A stretch of DNA of 52,715 nucleotides from Symploca sp. SIO2E9 (GCA_010692645.1 JAAHGS010000004.1:1-52715), one strand, 5' to 3'; shown: positions 8,253-18,110, counted from the stretch's first letter. Numbers and translations are program-made. The notes: generated by a model from the sequence alone, not told the origin.

Positions 8253-10889
8253 ATGATAAGTTTGTCCTCAAAAGCTAAGTTATATTTGCAATACCTCAAG
8301 GATTTTTGGATTTCACACCAAGAATTTAAGCCAATAAATAATTTGATGGTAGAACATTTACCACAGGCTTTTGACAATATCTTACAGTGGCTGAATAAAC
8401 GCCAGCTACTATTGCTAATTTTCTCATTAATATTGCTATTTATTCCACTGATAACTGCTCACCCTAAAATTTGGCAGCAAGGGATAATAGCCTTGCTTAT
8501 GATTGCAGTGGGACGCTTTTTTATACACCTAGAAGAGTATAATTTTAGTAAAAAAAGCAGCGAGTATATTCACTTATTTTTAGTTTTATTGAGTCTGGTC
8601 ACAACCCTGCGCTATTTGTATTACCGCACCAGCTACACCCTAAATTTAGATCAATGGCTTAATAGTACTTTATCGTTACTGTTATATGCGGCAGAACTTT
8701 ATGCAATTATTACCCTCTTACTTGCCTATTTTCAAACTCTAAAAATCAAGGAGCGCCAGCCAGTTGACTTGGATTTGTTCCCTCAAGAAAAGTGGTTTAA
8801 AGTTGATATTTACATTCCCACATATAACGAAGATGTAGAAATTGTTCGCAAAACCACACTTGCAGCTCTAGCTATCGATTATCCAGCTGATAAAAAACAA
8901 GTTTATGTCTTGGATGATGGCAGAGCCGAAAAGTATCAAGCCCGGAGGGAGAAGTTGCGCCAAATGTGCGAAGAACTGGGCGCAATAATGTTAACCAGAG
9001 ACAATAACGATCATGCCAAAGCAGGTAATCTTAACACAGCTTTTGGACGCACAGATGGAGATTTGGTACTAATTCTCGACTGCGATCACATTCCAACTAG
9101 AGATTTTCTCAAGAACACAGTCGGCTTCTTTTTTAACCCCAAAGTTGCCTTTGTACAGACGCCTCACTGGTTCTATAATCCGGATCCTTTTGAGCGCAAT
9201 CTCTTAACGCGCGGCAAAATACCTGTGGGTAATGAACTGTTTTACAAGGTGCTACAAAAGGGTAATGACTTTTGGAATGCTGCATTCTTTTGTGGTTCTG
9301 CTGCAGTGATTCGGAAAGAGTACGCACTTCAAATTGGCGGCATTGCTACGGAAACTGTTACAGAAGATTGCCACACCGCCTTCCGCCTTCATTCTCTGGG
9401 CTACGAGTCAGTTTACTACGACAAGATTATGGTGGCTGGTCTTGCGCCTGAGAAATTTTCTTCCTATGTTGGGCAACAAGTTCGCTGGGCAAGGGGAATG
9501 GCTCAGATTCTGCGAATAGAAAACCCACTTCTCAATCTAAAACTAAATTTGACGATTCCCCAACGGATTTGCTATCTCAGCGCTACATCACACTTTTTCT
9601 TCGGTTTTCCCAGGTTGATGTATGCAATTGCCCCTCCGCTATTTTTATTATTTGGCATTAATTCAGTCAAAGGTCTGGGCATCGAAACTTTGTTTTACGC
9701 TCTGCCTCACATTATTCTGTCGATGCAAACCAACCACATTCCCTATAAGCGCGTTCGTTTCTCCTTCTGGAATGAGATTTTTGAATTTGCCATGTCATTC
9801 CAGGCGGGAATTGTCACCCTTTTAGCCCTAATTAATCCCAAACTAGGTTCTTTTAATGTGACTGATAAAGGAATGAACGTGACTGAGCGCAGCTTTGATT
9901 TTGATTCAGTACGATACCTAGTCTTTGTTAGTGCAATTACTGCTGCTTCCTTACTTGCCGTACCTTTTTGGCTGTTTCTGAGTCCTGCCGATTACCAGGC
10001 TGTGATTATCAATGCGCTGTGGTGTATCTTTAACTTGTTTCTACTTGTGGCTGCCTGTTTGGTGGCCTTCGAGCAACCCCAACTCCGTCGGGCGCACCGC
10101 CTGCCGAGGAAGTTGATAGCATTGATTCATAGTCCCTCTCAAAGTTGGACTGGTCAAACTGTTGATATTAGTGAGAACGGTGTCCAAATTCTTATCGATT
10201 CTTGGCCAAACATCCCTGATGAAATCAAAGTCGAGTTGGTGGGAGACTATGGAGCGCGGGTGCTTGTTAATGGGCGCGTTATCCGACAGACTGCTACGAG
10301 TAAACTTGAGGCAAAACTAGTTGTTGAGTTTGTTGCACTCACCCGCACCCAGCTAGATGATCTGACCTTAGTGATCTATTCTGACGTTAAGGAGTGGTAT
10401 TCCCAGAGGCGCACTGAGGTAGATAAGCCATTCGCATCGCTCAGATTCATTGTTACCAGTATCCAACGCGTTTTTGTTGAATTCCAACCAGCTATGGCCC
10501 AGAAGGTGCGCAAGCAAGTTCAGGCTGTAGCGCGGCTTTATTGGGAAGGTTGGGAAGGTAAGTACTATACGGCAAAAGTAACAGCAATCGGGACTAATGA
10601 TTTAAGGTTAGAATTAGACGGTAGCCAGGTCTTGAATCTGGAAATAATGCACAAGGAAAAACCCTTAATCGGTTTACTGGTGAGTCAGGAGCTTCATGAC
10701 CCAAATCCTCAGAGTTTGTTGGCTCAGGTCATCTCGATTGAAGAGTTAGACACTTTTCCTACTCTCAAGCTCAAGGAACAGGAGCAAACTACACCCCCTA
10801 AACCAATCGCTATCGAATTAAGTTTACCGGAGTCATTAAAATGGCAGCAGGGCTTCAAAATTAAACGGCTTTTGAAGACGCTGGAGTGA
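8253..10889 (+). CDS. bcsA: Cellulose synthase catalytic subunit, BcsA-like, with PilZ domain
   Basis: An 878-residue membrane glycosyltransferase of family GT2 that would polymerise UDP-glucose into beta-1,4-glucan and extrude it. The catalytic motifs are all present: DDGR (about 221), DCDH (about 275), TEDCHTAF (about 369) and QQVRW (about 407). Hydrophobic segments flank the catalytic domain on both sides. A C-terminal PilZ domain carries the c-di-GMP ligands, RRAHRLPR (about 612) and DISENG (about 638), so synthesis should depend on c-di-GMP. It pairs with the bcsB-like gene upstream. A solo MITE-type hairpin and then the UPF0182 gene follow. No bcsC, bcsZ or other bcs accessory gene is seen nearby. 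Confidence 0.95.
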   Translation: MISLSSKAKLYLQYLKDFWISHQEFKPINNLMVEHLPQAFDNILQWLNKRQLLLLIFSLILLFIPLITAHPKIWQQGIIALLMIAVGRFFIHLEEYNFSKKSSEYIHLFLVLLSLVTTLRYLYYRTSYTLNLDQWLNSTLSLLLYAAELYAIITLLLAYFQTLKIKERQPVDLDLFPQEKWFKVDIYIPTYNEDVEIVRKTTLAALAIDYPADKKQVYVLDDGRAEKYQARREKLRQMCEELGAIMLTRDNNDHAKAGNLNTAFGRTDGDLVLILDCDHIPTRDFLKNTVGFFFNPKVAFVQTPHWFYNPDPFERNLLTRGKIPVGNELFYKVLQKGNDFWNAAFFCGSAAVIRKEYALQIGGIATETVTEDCHTAFRLHSLGYESVYYDKIMVAGLAPEKFSSYVGQQVRWARGMAQILRIENPLLNLKLNLTIPQRICYLSATSHFFFGFPRLMYAIAPPLFLLFGINSVKGLGIETLFYALPHIILSMQTNHIPYKRVRFSFWNEIFEFAMSFQAGIVTLLALINPKLGSFNVTDKGMNVTERSFDFDSVRYLVFVSAITAASLLAVPFWLFLSPADYQAVIINALWCIFNLFLLVAACLVAFEQPQLRRAHRLPRKLIALIHSPSQSWTGQTVDISENGVQILIDSWPNIPDEIKVELVGDYGARVLVNGRVIRQTATSKLEAKLVVEFVALTRTQLDDLTLVIYSDVKEWYSQRRTEVDKPFASLRFIVTSIQRVFVEFQPAMAQKVRKQVQAVARLYWEGWEGKYYTAKVTAIGTNDLRLELDGSQVLNLEIMHKEKPLIGLLVSQELHDPNPQSLLAQVISIEELDTFPTLKLKEQEQTTPPKPIAIELSLPESLKWQQGFKIKRLLKTLE

Positions 10890-11000
10890 GATGTTGGGTA
10901 GGTAGTTTGATCCCGATTGGAAATAAACAGCATCGATCAAAGTTATTTTTTCTGCCTGAATTGTCTGCACCATTTTTAGACCAACCTCATTCCCTGTTCC

Positions 11001-11034
11001 TTGCTGTTGTACATTTCATCTGTACAACAGCTTA
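11001..11034. repeat. Solo hairpin end related to MITE family 1
   Basis: TTCCTTGCTGTTGTACA, a short loop, then TGTACAACAGCTTA match one end of MITE family 1, with a stem of about 11 bp (CTGTTGTACA/TGTACAACAG). The opposite end (TAAGCTGTTACGC) is not found within 200 bp, so this is a remnant or a separate hairpin. It lies between the bcsA-like gene and the UPF0182 gene and could act as a weak terminator. Confidence 0.5.
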
Positions 11035-11129
11035 TTATTAAAAGAATTTCACCCAATTGTGCCGTGGGAGTACCAACTGTTCTAGGATGAAAGAAATAAA
11101 GTGACTGGCTGCTCTGAGCCAGAATTAAC

Positions 11130-13880
11130 ATGGCTAGGCGCGAAAAACATACCAGCCTTCCCTCAAGGATGATTATTGCCCTCCTTATCCTTGTCACTCT
11201 CATTCTACTTTTATCAGGCACACTGGTGCATTTGCTCACTGAGGTGTGGTGGTTTGAGACAGTAGGCTTTAGTAGTGTTTTCTGGACTCTACTGATTTGG
11301 AAATCACTAATCTGGTTAGGGACGTTTGTTATCTTTGCCCTTTTCCTGTGGTGGAATTTGCACCTTGCCATGGGGGCGACACCCACCAATGTGCAACAAT
11401 TTTTGCTCCGACACCGTTCTGTGAGATATCGTTCTGTTAATTTTTTAGAGGGTAGAGATCTAAATGCTTATCTACAGAGTTTCTCTCAATACATCGGGCT
11501 GGTAGTAATTATTTTTATTTCTTTGATTGCGGCAGGAGCAAGCGTTGGAGGTTGGGAGACAATTTTAAAGTACTTCCATGCCAGCGATTTTGGCAACGCT
11601 GAGCCAATTTATCAACAAGACATCGGCTTTTATATTTTCCAACTGCCCTTTTATGAAAGTCTCCGCAACTGGTTATTGGCGCTTTTAGTTTGCGCATTGG
11701 TGGTATCTGTTCCAGTCTATATCCTCAAAGGAAGTATCTATCCTGGGCGCAGCTGGCACAACCTAGTATCTGGCAAAACCAAAACTCATCTGAGTATACT
11801 TCTAGCTGCGATACTCCTGTTAATTGCCATTAGCCTGTGGCTAGAACGTTATGACTTACTCTATTCTCCGGAAGGAGTGGTCTTTGGGGCTGGTTATACC
11901 GATGTTCATGCACGTCTAATCTCGTTGTGGGTTATGAGTTTAGCTGCACTGGCATTGGCGGCTGTGTTCTTACTTTCAGCGTGGCAAAATAGCACCACTT
12001 TACCAATCTATGGCATTGGTTTATATCTTGTGGCTTTAGTGGTCTTCAGGGGAGTTTATCCCTGGTTTCAGCAACAATTTATTGTTGAGCCTAATGAATT
12101 AGCGAAAGAAAAGCCTTATATCGCTAACAATATTGAACTTACCAGACAAGCCTATGGTCTTGATACAGTCCAAAGACAGCAGTACCCTGCCAAAACCCAA
12201 CTGAATCGCCAAGTTTTACAGGAAAACCAAGGCACAATTGACAACATTCGCCTCTGGGATTACCGCCCCCTGCTGAGTACTTATCGCCAACTCCAGGAAA
12301 TCCGCCTTTACTATAAATTTACAGGTATTGATATTGATCGCTATACCCTCAACGGTAATTACCAACAGGTGATGCTCTCGCCAAGGGAACTATCCTATGG
12401 GCAGGTACCAGAGAGAGCTCGCACTTGGGTCAACCAGCGCCTAAAGTATACTCATGGCTATGGCTTGGTAATGAGCCCAGTCAATAGGGTAACTTCCCAA
12501 GGTTTACCAGAATTTCTGATTAAAGATATTCCGCCAGTCTCGCGAGTTGATGTGCAAGTAACTAGACCAGAGATATATTATGGCGAAGAAACTGATACTT
12601 ATATTTTTACAGGCACTAACACTGATGAGTTTGACTATCCCCGTGGTGGAGAGAATGCCTTTACTAGATACAATGGTAGAGGAGGAGTCCCGATGGGTTC
12701 ATTCTGGCACAGGCTGGCTTATGCTTATGACTTGGGCTCTATTAAAATTTTAATCTCTAATTATTTTACTGATCACTCTCGTATCCATTACTATCGAAGG
12801 ATTAGGGAACGAGTGAGTAAGGTGGCACCGTTTTTGCGGTTGGATCGAGACCCCTATATCTGTGTGATCGACGGTAAACTACAGTGGGTTATTGATGCCT
12901 ACACGGTAAGCGATCGCTACCCTTACTCAGAGCCAATTCTAGGCAATCTTAGTAAGAGTTTCAACTACATTCGTAACTCAGTCAAGGTTATAGTCGATGC
13001 CTACGACGGCACGATAAAGTTTTTTGTCGTTGATGAAAATGATCCGCTGCTGGCAACCTACCGCAAGATTTTTCCCAAGCTATTTGCTGCTAGCCAAACC
13101 ACTCCCCCTCAACTCCGAGAACATTTTCGTTATCCCCTCGATCTATTTGCCATCCAAGCGCAGATGTATCTGTCTTACCACATGAGTGACCCTGAAGTAT
13201 TTTACAACCAGGAAGACCTCTGGCGCTTTCCTAGAGAGGTCTATGAAGGGAATGAACAACTCATAGAACCTTATTACATGATTATGCGCCTGCCGCAGGG
13301 GCAAACCGAAGAATTTATTCTGATTCTGCCCTTTACCCCAGGTAATAAAGATAATATGATTGCTTGGATGGCAGCGCACTCTAACGGTGACAATTACGGT
13401 AAGTTGCTATTATATGAGTTTCCCAAACAACAACTGGTCTATGGACCAAGGCAAATTGAAGCTCGTATTGACCAAAATCCCAAAATTTCCCAACAGTTAA
13501 CTCTGTGGAGTCAGCAAGGCTCAAAAGTAATTCGTGGTGATTTATTAGTGATTCCGATTCAAGAATCCTTGCTCTATGTAGAACCTATCTATCTACGGGC
13601 TGAACAAGGGGAATTGCCTGAACTTAAACGGGTAATCGTTGCCTACAATGAAGAAATTGTTATGGCAGAGTCTCTAGAAAAGTCCTTGGCTTTAGTTTTT
13701 GGTGGTTCAGAAGCTCGCAAACAAGTGTCAGTTCCCATCAACCCAGTTACTTCGAGTATAGCCCAATCTGCTTTGGAAAGTTTCCGCCGAGGACAAGAAG
13801 CTTTACAGGAAGGTAATTGGGCTGAATATGGCAAATATCAACAAGAACTTGAGGAGTTACTGGAACAATTAAATCGCTAA
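11130..13880 (+). CDS. UPF0182 family integral membrane protein
   Basis: A 916-residue protein of the UPF0182 family, widespread in cyanobacteria and actinobacteria and of unknown biochemical function. The first third holds about seven membrane segments (for example MIIALLILVTLILLLSG near residue 15). The rest is a large soluble domain with the family-typical stretches KPYIANNIELTRQAYGLD, NIRLWDYRPLLSTYRQLQEIR and ELSYGQVPERARTWVNQRLKYTHGYG. The C terminus has a Glu-rich helical tail (QEALQEGNWAEYGKYQQELEEL, given here as its motif only). The start at 11130 places the first membrane helix correctly. It follows the cellulose genes by 240 bp; a functional link is only positional. Confidence 0.93.
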   Translation: MARREKHTSLPSRMIIALLILVTLILLLSGTLVHLLTEVWWFETVGFSSVFWTLLIWKSLIWLGTFVIFALFLWWNLHLAMGATPTNVQQFLLRHRSVRYRSVNFLEGRDLNAYLQSFSQYIGLVVIIFISLIAAGASVGGWETILKYFHASDFGNAEPIYQQDIGFYIFQLPFYESLRNWLLALLVCALVVSVPVYILKGSIYPGRSWHNLVSGKTKTHLSILLAAILLLIAISLWLERYDLLYSPEGVVFGAGYTDVHARLISLWVMSLAALALAAVFLLSAWQNSTTLPIYGIGLYLVALVVFRGVYPWFQQQFIVEPNELAKEKPYIANNIELTRQAYGLDTVQRQQYPAKTQLNRQVLQENQGTIDNIRLWDYRPLLSTYRQLQEIRLYYKFTGIDIDRYTLNGNYQQVMLSPRELSYGQVPERARTWVNQRLKYTHGYGLVMSPVNRVTSQGLPEFLIKDIPPVSRVDVQVTRPEIYYGEETDTYIFTGTNTDEFDYPRGGENAFTRYNGRGGVPMGSFWHRLAYAYDLGSIKILISNYFTDHSRIHYYRRIRERVSKVAPFLRLDRDPYICVIDGKLQWVIDAYTVSDRYPYSEPILGNLSKSFNYIRNSVKVIVDAYDGTIKFFVVDENDPLLATYRKIFPKLFAASQTTPPQLREHFRYPLDLFAIQAQMYLSYHMSDPEVFYNQEDLWRFPREVYEGNEQLIEPYYMIMRLPQGQTEEFILILPFTPGNKDNMIAWMAAHSNGDNYGKLLLYEFPKQQLVYGPRQIEARIDQNPKISQQLTLWSQQGSKVIRGDLLVIPIQESLLYVEPIYLRAEQGELPELKRVIVAYNEEIVMAESLEKSLALVFGGSEARKQVSVPINPVTSSIAQSALESFRRGQEALQEGNWAEYGKYQQELEELLEQLNR

Positions 13881-14272
13881 ATTGCATTGTTTCAAATAAA
13901 TAGAGCCTTCGTTGACTGATTAGCATCAAGTTAGCATCAAGAAACTTGTAATTACTGGGTAAACAAACTTATAATTTAAATGTAAGACTTTGCCGATCAA
14001 CTGAGGGTAGCATCTCAGTAAAAGTAAATACTCTAGTACATTAGGTTAGGTTGAATACAGTGAAACCAAACCTGAAAGTGAACTCTTAGATTTTGTTTCT
14101 CAACCGAGCCTACAAAGGCGATATACTCCCTCAACTGAGTAAGTATAATTTATCTCTAGAGAGAGATTAGAGCATGTAAAATCTGTAGAGTAAAATCACT
14201 GTAGTTTGATAAATAGTGCATCATCTCCAGATTGTCACCAGATCAAAATCAGGAAAAAAAATTGCTCAAGCG
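13881..14272. other. AT-rich intergenic region before the first tandem paralog
   Basis: No gene is supported here. The stretch contains short direct repeats (TTAGCATCAAG twice at 13920-13941) and several A/T-rich candidate promoter segments. It presumably holds the promoter of the 14273 gene. Confidence 0.35.
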
Positions 14273-15355
14273 ATGCACGAAATAGCAGCTAATCATCTAG
14301 TTCATGCATGGGAAGCGCGCTATGTGCCCGACTTCTCAAAACTCACCTTTAGAGAAACACATTTAAATATTTATAATTTGCTGGAATTAGCATCACCAAA
14401 AGGCAGAAAAAATACTGCTAAAGAAGTTAAGAAATTACTCAGTTTAAAATGTGACGTTGCTGGCATCCACAGTAACCTCCTATTTTCTTACATACCTAAT
14501 ATTGTTAACTTAACTAATTCTCAGCAACTATCCCAATATGTTCAGCTAGTTTATGAGAAAGTATTGGAAATTTATCAACAACAGCAGCCGCTTTCTTTAC
14601 CTGCCTCTTTCTCAGAAACAGAACGAGGTTATTTAGAAGCTTTAGAAGTTTCTGATGATTTTTTTAGGCAGTGGGTAGAGTACGCAGTTAGACTTACAAA
14701 AGTAGAACAGCTCTCTCAAGAACTTCAACCAAGTATACAGAAACTGCGAGAGCAATATTTATTAATGGATGAAAGCCGTGCCATTGGTTTTATTTCTACA
14801 CAATTTCACTTCAGCACCACTAACATTCTTCATCAATTACAATTAGCAGAACAACTGTTACTGAGTCCCTACTTCAAGTTTGTAGAAGAACAAGTTTGTA
14901 TTCCTTGGCAAAGAGTTTGTGCTGCTGCCGCCCAGCATCCTCCTGGCTCCCAGGGATTAATCCTTGTGCAACAACTATTACCTGCATCTGGAGAGATTGC
15001 TATTAATGTCCATCATCGGGCAAGCCAAATGTACCCTAATCATCATAGCCGTAGGGGCAAGTTAAGCCACCCAGGGGTACAAGCCTCTAGTATCCGAGAT
15101 ATAGAGATGTTCCAGGCTTATCTCTGGCTGTGTGTTTTAGAGAGGAGTATGGCAGCAGTAGAGAATGAACTACTCCCCTTATGTGCCTTGGTTTTCCCTA
15201 GTATTGATGTAAAATGGGAACTGGTAGGGGGTATAATACCGCTCCTGGTAGATGAATTTCAAGCGCGTGTGGATCCAAGCCAGATGCATCTATTGCGGAC
15301 TTACACTGAACAAATGCAGCAGATGTTTGCTCATTATGAACCAACCTTGAATTGA
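14273..15355 (+). CDS. Uncharacterised cyanobacterial protein, tandem paralog 1
   Basis: A 360-residue, probably mainly helical and cytosolic protein that I cannot assign to a known family. No signal peptide or membrane segment is visible. Alignment by eye with the gene at 16153 shows similarity over the whole length, strongest in NLVHAW, SLKCDVAGI, SYIPNIVNL, FVEEQVCIPWQRVC, ASQMYPNH and SSIRDIEMFQAYLWLCVLE. Conserved Cys, His, Arg and Trp residues in the second half suggest a functional pocket. I chose ATG 14273 because MHEIAANHL aligns with the start of the paralog; a GTG at 14216 would add 19 unaligned residues. The next protein in line is HpsJ-like, so a role in surface polymer or motility is possible but unproven. 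Confidence 0.8.
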   Translation: MHEIAANHLVHAWEARYVPDFSKLTFRETHLNIYNLLELASPKGRKNTAKEVKKLLSLKCDVAGIHSNLLFSYIPNIVNLTNSQQLSQYVQLVYEKVLEIYQQQQPLSLPASFSETERGYLEALEVSDDFFRQWVEYAVRLTKVEQLSQELQPSIQKLREQYLLMDESRAIGFISTQFHFSTTNILHQLQLAEQLLLSPYFKFVEEQVCIPWQRVCAAAAQHPPGSQGLILVQQLLPASGEIAINVHHRASQMYPNHHSRRGKLSHPGVQASSIRDIEMFQAYLWLCVLERSMAAVENELLPLCALVFPSIDVKWELVGGIIPLLVDEFQARVDPSQMHLLRTYTEQMQQMFAHYEPTLN

Positions 15356-16152
15356 TTCAACCAAAAGTTAAATCAGAAGGACAAGGAGACTATAGAAATT
15401 CTTGTTTAAATGAGATACATTTTGTCTTTTTATCTATTTTCTGTTCCCTGAAATCAGGGTAATTGTACCTCATCAATTTGAGAAACGCTATATAAAAGTG
15501 GATTTAGTATAAATAGTCCTAATAAGATAATCTAGCTTGCTAGTAATGCCCTTGCATGTCAGAAAAAAAAATAATATAATGAATTCTAATAAGTGCGCTG
15601 GCAATACCAGATAACCATCAACAAATTGACTGGATTAAAATCTTTCTGTAGTAAAAATACTGCTTTGGATCAGATATTGGCAAACTATCAGTTAACTTAC
15701 TTGTCTGCCGCTGGCATCTACTACAAGCCCGTAAAGTTATCTAAGCTGTTACGCATTTAAATCATGTATTTATTTGATATTAGTTAATGGCTGAAACTCT
15801 TGTTCCTCCTGCCTCCTGCCTCCTGCCCTGCTGTTGTGCATTAAAAATGCACAACAGCTTACCACTGAACAGATTTTAATTGATTACCCGGACATCTATC
15901 ATTTTCCCTTGTATAAAGTGGGAAAGATTTAGAGTATTAGTCTTCATGAGATGAAGAGTTTTATCTTCATGATCTCATTAATTCGTCAACTTTTGCTAGC
16001 GAAGCTGCTGGAAGAGAAGACTCAGAGGTGCTTATGTAACTCCTTGTTGTCAACATTAATGTGATTTTTTTAACAAGGAAAAATATCAATTCATTGATAT
16101 TCTAAGTGAGGAATTGATAAATACTTGGCTAGTAAAAATAAGCAAATAAATC
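15356..16152. other. Intergenic region between the tandem paralogs, with a MITE
   Basis: Besides the MITE family 1 copy at 15742-15861 I see no gene. The region is AT-rich. A hairpin of the form TCTTCATGAGAT/ATCTTCATGATCTC lies near 15942-15976. The second paralog probably has its own promoter in the last 250 bases. Confidence 0.35.
15742..15861 (+). mobile_element. MITE family 1, copy 2
   Basis: A 120-bp element starting TAAGCTGTTACGCATTT and ending in the complement of TAAGCTGTTGTGCATT, with TA at both edges. The interior includes TTAATGGC, a CCTCCTG heptamer array (about 15803-15830) and a terminal hairpin CTGTTGTGCATT/AATGCACAACAG. It is nearly identical to the copies at 1270-1390 and 41420-41546. 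It is non-autonomous. Confidence 0.78.
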
Positions 16153-17229
16153 ATGTACGATATTAACGCTAACAATCTAGTTAATGCTTGGCAAGCACGC
16201 TATATAACCGACTTCTCAACACTAAGCGTCAAAGAAGAACAAATAAATTTTTATGAATTAATGAAACTTACATCCTCAAAAGGCAGAGAAAAAACTGCTC
16301 GTGAGGTACAGAGATTACTAAATTTAAAATGTGAGGTTGCTGGGATTAGAAGTAATATTATCTTTTCCTATATACCCAATATTGTTAATTTAGCCGATTA
16401 TAAGCATCTATCCCAGTATATTCAGATGATTTATCATCACTTAATGGAGATTTATAAGCAGCAGCCACCCCTATCTTTACCTGCCTCGCTTTCAAACACA
16501 GAAAAATCATTTTTAGGCGCTGTAAATATCTCTGGAGACTTCTTTAAGCAATGGGTAATGCCTACAGTTAGATTGCCAACAGTGCAACAGCTTTCTCGGG
16601 AACTTCAACCAAAAATAGAACAACTACGGATAGAGCATTTATCAACAGGAGACCGACGTGCGATTGGTTTTGTTTCCACACAATTCCACTTTAGCACTAG
16701 ATTTATTTTCAATCAACTACAACTGTCAGAGCAAATACTACTAAGCCCCTATTTCAAGTTTGTAGAAGAGCAAGTATGTATTCCCTGGCAGAGAGTTTGT
16801 GATGCTGCTGCAAAGCAAACTCCTGGCTCATGGAAATTAGCTCTTGTTCAACAGATGTTACCTGCATCTAGAGAAATTGCCGTCAATATCCACCGTCGAG
16901 CCTGCCAAATGTACCCCAATCATCGTAGTCGTAGGGGTAACTTAGATGAACCAGGGGTAAAAGCCTCTAGTATCCGAGATATAGAAATGTTCCAAGCTTA
17001 TCTCTGGCTATGTGTTCTAGAAGATAGTATGGCAGCAGTGGAGAAGGAACTCCTACCATTGTGTGTCTTAGTCTTTCCTAGTATTGATGTTGATTGGGAA
17101 TTAGTCAAAAAAATTGTGCCATTTTTAGTAGATGAGTTTTGGGTGCATATGAGCCAAGAACAAATGCTTTTGTTGCAGACTTACACTAACGCAATGCAGC
17201 AGTTATTTTGTGACGTCTCCCATCTCTAA
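16153..17229 (+). CDS. Uncharacterised cyanobacterial protein, tandem paralog 2
   Basis: A 358-residue protein similar from end to end to the product of the gene at 14273, clearly from a local duplication. Shared segments include SNIIFSYIPNIVNL, AIGFVSTQFHFSTR, YFKFVEEQVCIPWQRVC, RACQMYPNHRSRRG and SSIRDIEMFQAYLWL. The first third has diverged more than the last two thirds, and both copies are intact, so both are probably under selection. No catalytic motif that I know is visible. ATG 16153 is the natural start; its ribosome binding site is weak. A heptamer repeat and a MITE follow within 160 bp. Confidence 0.8.
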   Translation: MYDINANNLVNAWQARYITDFSTLSVKEEQINFYELMKLTSSKGREKTAREVQRLLNLKCEVAGIRSNIIFSYIPNIVNLADYKHLSQYIQMIYHHLMEIYKQQPPLSLPASLSNTEKSFLGAVNISGDFFKQWVMPTVRLPTVQQLSRELQPKIEQLRIEHLSTGDRRAIGFVSTQFHFSTRFIFNQLQLSEQILLSPYFKFVEEQVCIPWQRVCDAAAKQTPGSWKLALVQQMLPASREIAVNIHRRACQMYPNHRSRRGNLDEPGVKASSIRDIEMFQAYLWLCVLEDSMAAVEKELLPLCVLVFPSIDVDWELVKKIVPFLVDEFWVHMSQEQMLLLQTYTNAMQQLFCDVSHL

Positions 17230-17240
17230 AAGAACATAGC

Positions 17241-17279
17241 AAGTAACAAGTAATAAGTAATAAGTAATAAGTAATAAGT
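17241..17279. repeat. AAGTAAT heptamer tandem repeat
   Basis: About five copies of a 7-bp unit (AGTAATA) follow the stop codon of the second tandem paralog. The same unit recurs at 21553-21585, 28729-28753 and 30774-30832. These are short tandemly repeated repetitive sequences typical of filamentous cyanobacteria. Confidence 0.85.
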
Positions 17280-17386
17280 TGGTATTCGGTTAAACTTATT
17301 ACTTGTGTCATAGCGTCACTTGCCACCAATTTATGGGTTTTGAAGCACAGTTATTGATAGCTATGAGGAATTTTTGTGTCATTAAC

Positions 17387-17652
17387 TAAGGCTTGCTGAA
17401 TTAATATAGAATGCATACCAAACAAGAGTTTTGAGCATTTTTTTTTGCTTTCAAGTGCTTTGTTATAGCATCCAATGGCTCAAAATCCTTGCACTTAATA
17501 GGAAAATCTCGGAGCTGATCATGGATAATCAAGCTTAGAACTATCGGCTTTTCCCTGCTCCCTGCTCCCTGCTCCCTGCTCCCTGCTCCCTGCTCCCTGC
17601 TCCCTGCTCCCTGCTCCCTCTCCTTACTACCAGACTTATTCAGCAAACCCTA
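17387..17652. mobile_element. MITE family 3, copy 1
   Basis: A 266-bp element with inverted ends TAAGGCTTGCTGAATTA and the complement of TTAGGGTTTGCTGAATAAG, flanked by TA. Inside lie a segment shared with the copy at 21258-21554 (GCACTTAATAGGAAAATC and onward) and 9-10 copies of CTCCCTG (17552-17619). A minus-strand reading frame through it is only the repeat being translated. No transposase is encoded. Confidence 0.7.
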
Positions 17653-17740
17653 ACTAGAACTAAAAAGTTAAACAAGTAAGTGTTGCAATGTGTTTACACT
17701 TCCGCCTTTTGACCTACCGTTCTCTAATAAAGAAGCTCCT

Positions 17741-17998
17741 ATTCATTTTCTTTTCTTAAGATTTATTCAGTATGCGATTTATGCAGACACAACATGCATA
17801 AATCGCTTTTTAAGTATTGTTCTTTATCCTTAGATGATTTACAGTTGTTGATCATATAAATGTAAATCATGTAATTACTTAGTTAACACAGCTACCTTCT
17901 TAAAAGCTTGACAATTATGTTTTTTGTGAAGGTAATGTATTGTTTTAATGAAGATTAAGTAAATTGCTTGTCAAATACTTATGGGCTTGTTAAATTAA
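17741..17998 (+). promoter_or_regulatory. Duplicated upstream block A, with candidate promoter for the hpsJ-like gene
   Basis: This 258-bp AT-rich block is closely similar to 19961-20222. Shared landmarks are TTTATTCA(G/A)TATGC, AAATCGCTTT, TAAGTATTGTT, TTAGATGATTTACA, CTTGACAATTATGTTTTT and TTGCTTGTCAAATA. A TTGACA -35-like hexamer (17908-17913) is followed 19 bp later by TAATGT. Conservation of the hexamer in both blocks supports a promoter, although the -10 match is weak. Confidence 0.5.
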
Positions 17999-18110
17999 TA
18001 AACATCAAAAAAAAATATTTAAACACAAGCAATGCGATCGCAGCCTATAGCTTTAGTGACTGCAGTGAGTGTAAAGCTGCATTTTATTGAGAATTAAAGG
18101 TATTTAAAAA

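Noticed and set aside
17401-17646. Minus-strand frame with GAGSREQ repeats
   Set aside because: It lies entirely in MITE family 3 and its heptamer array.
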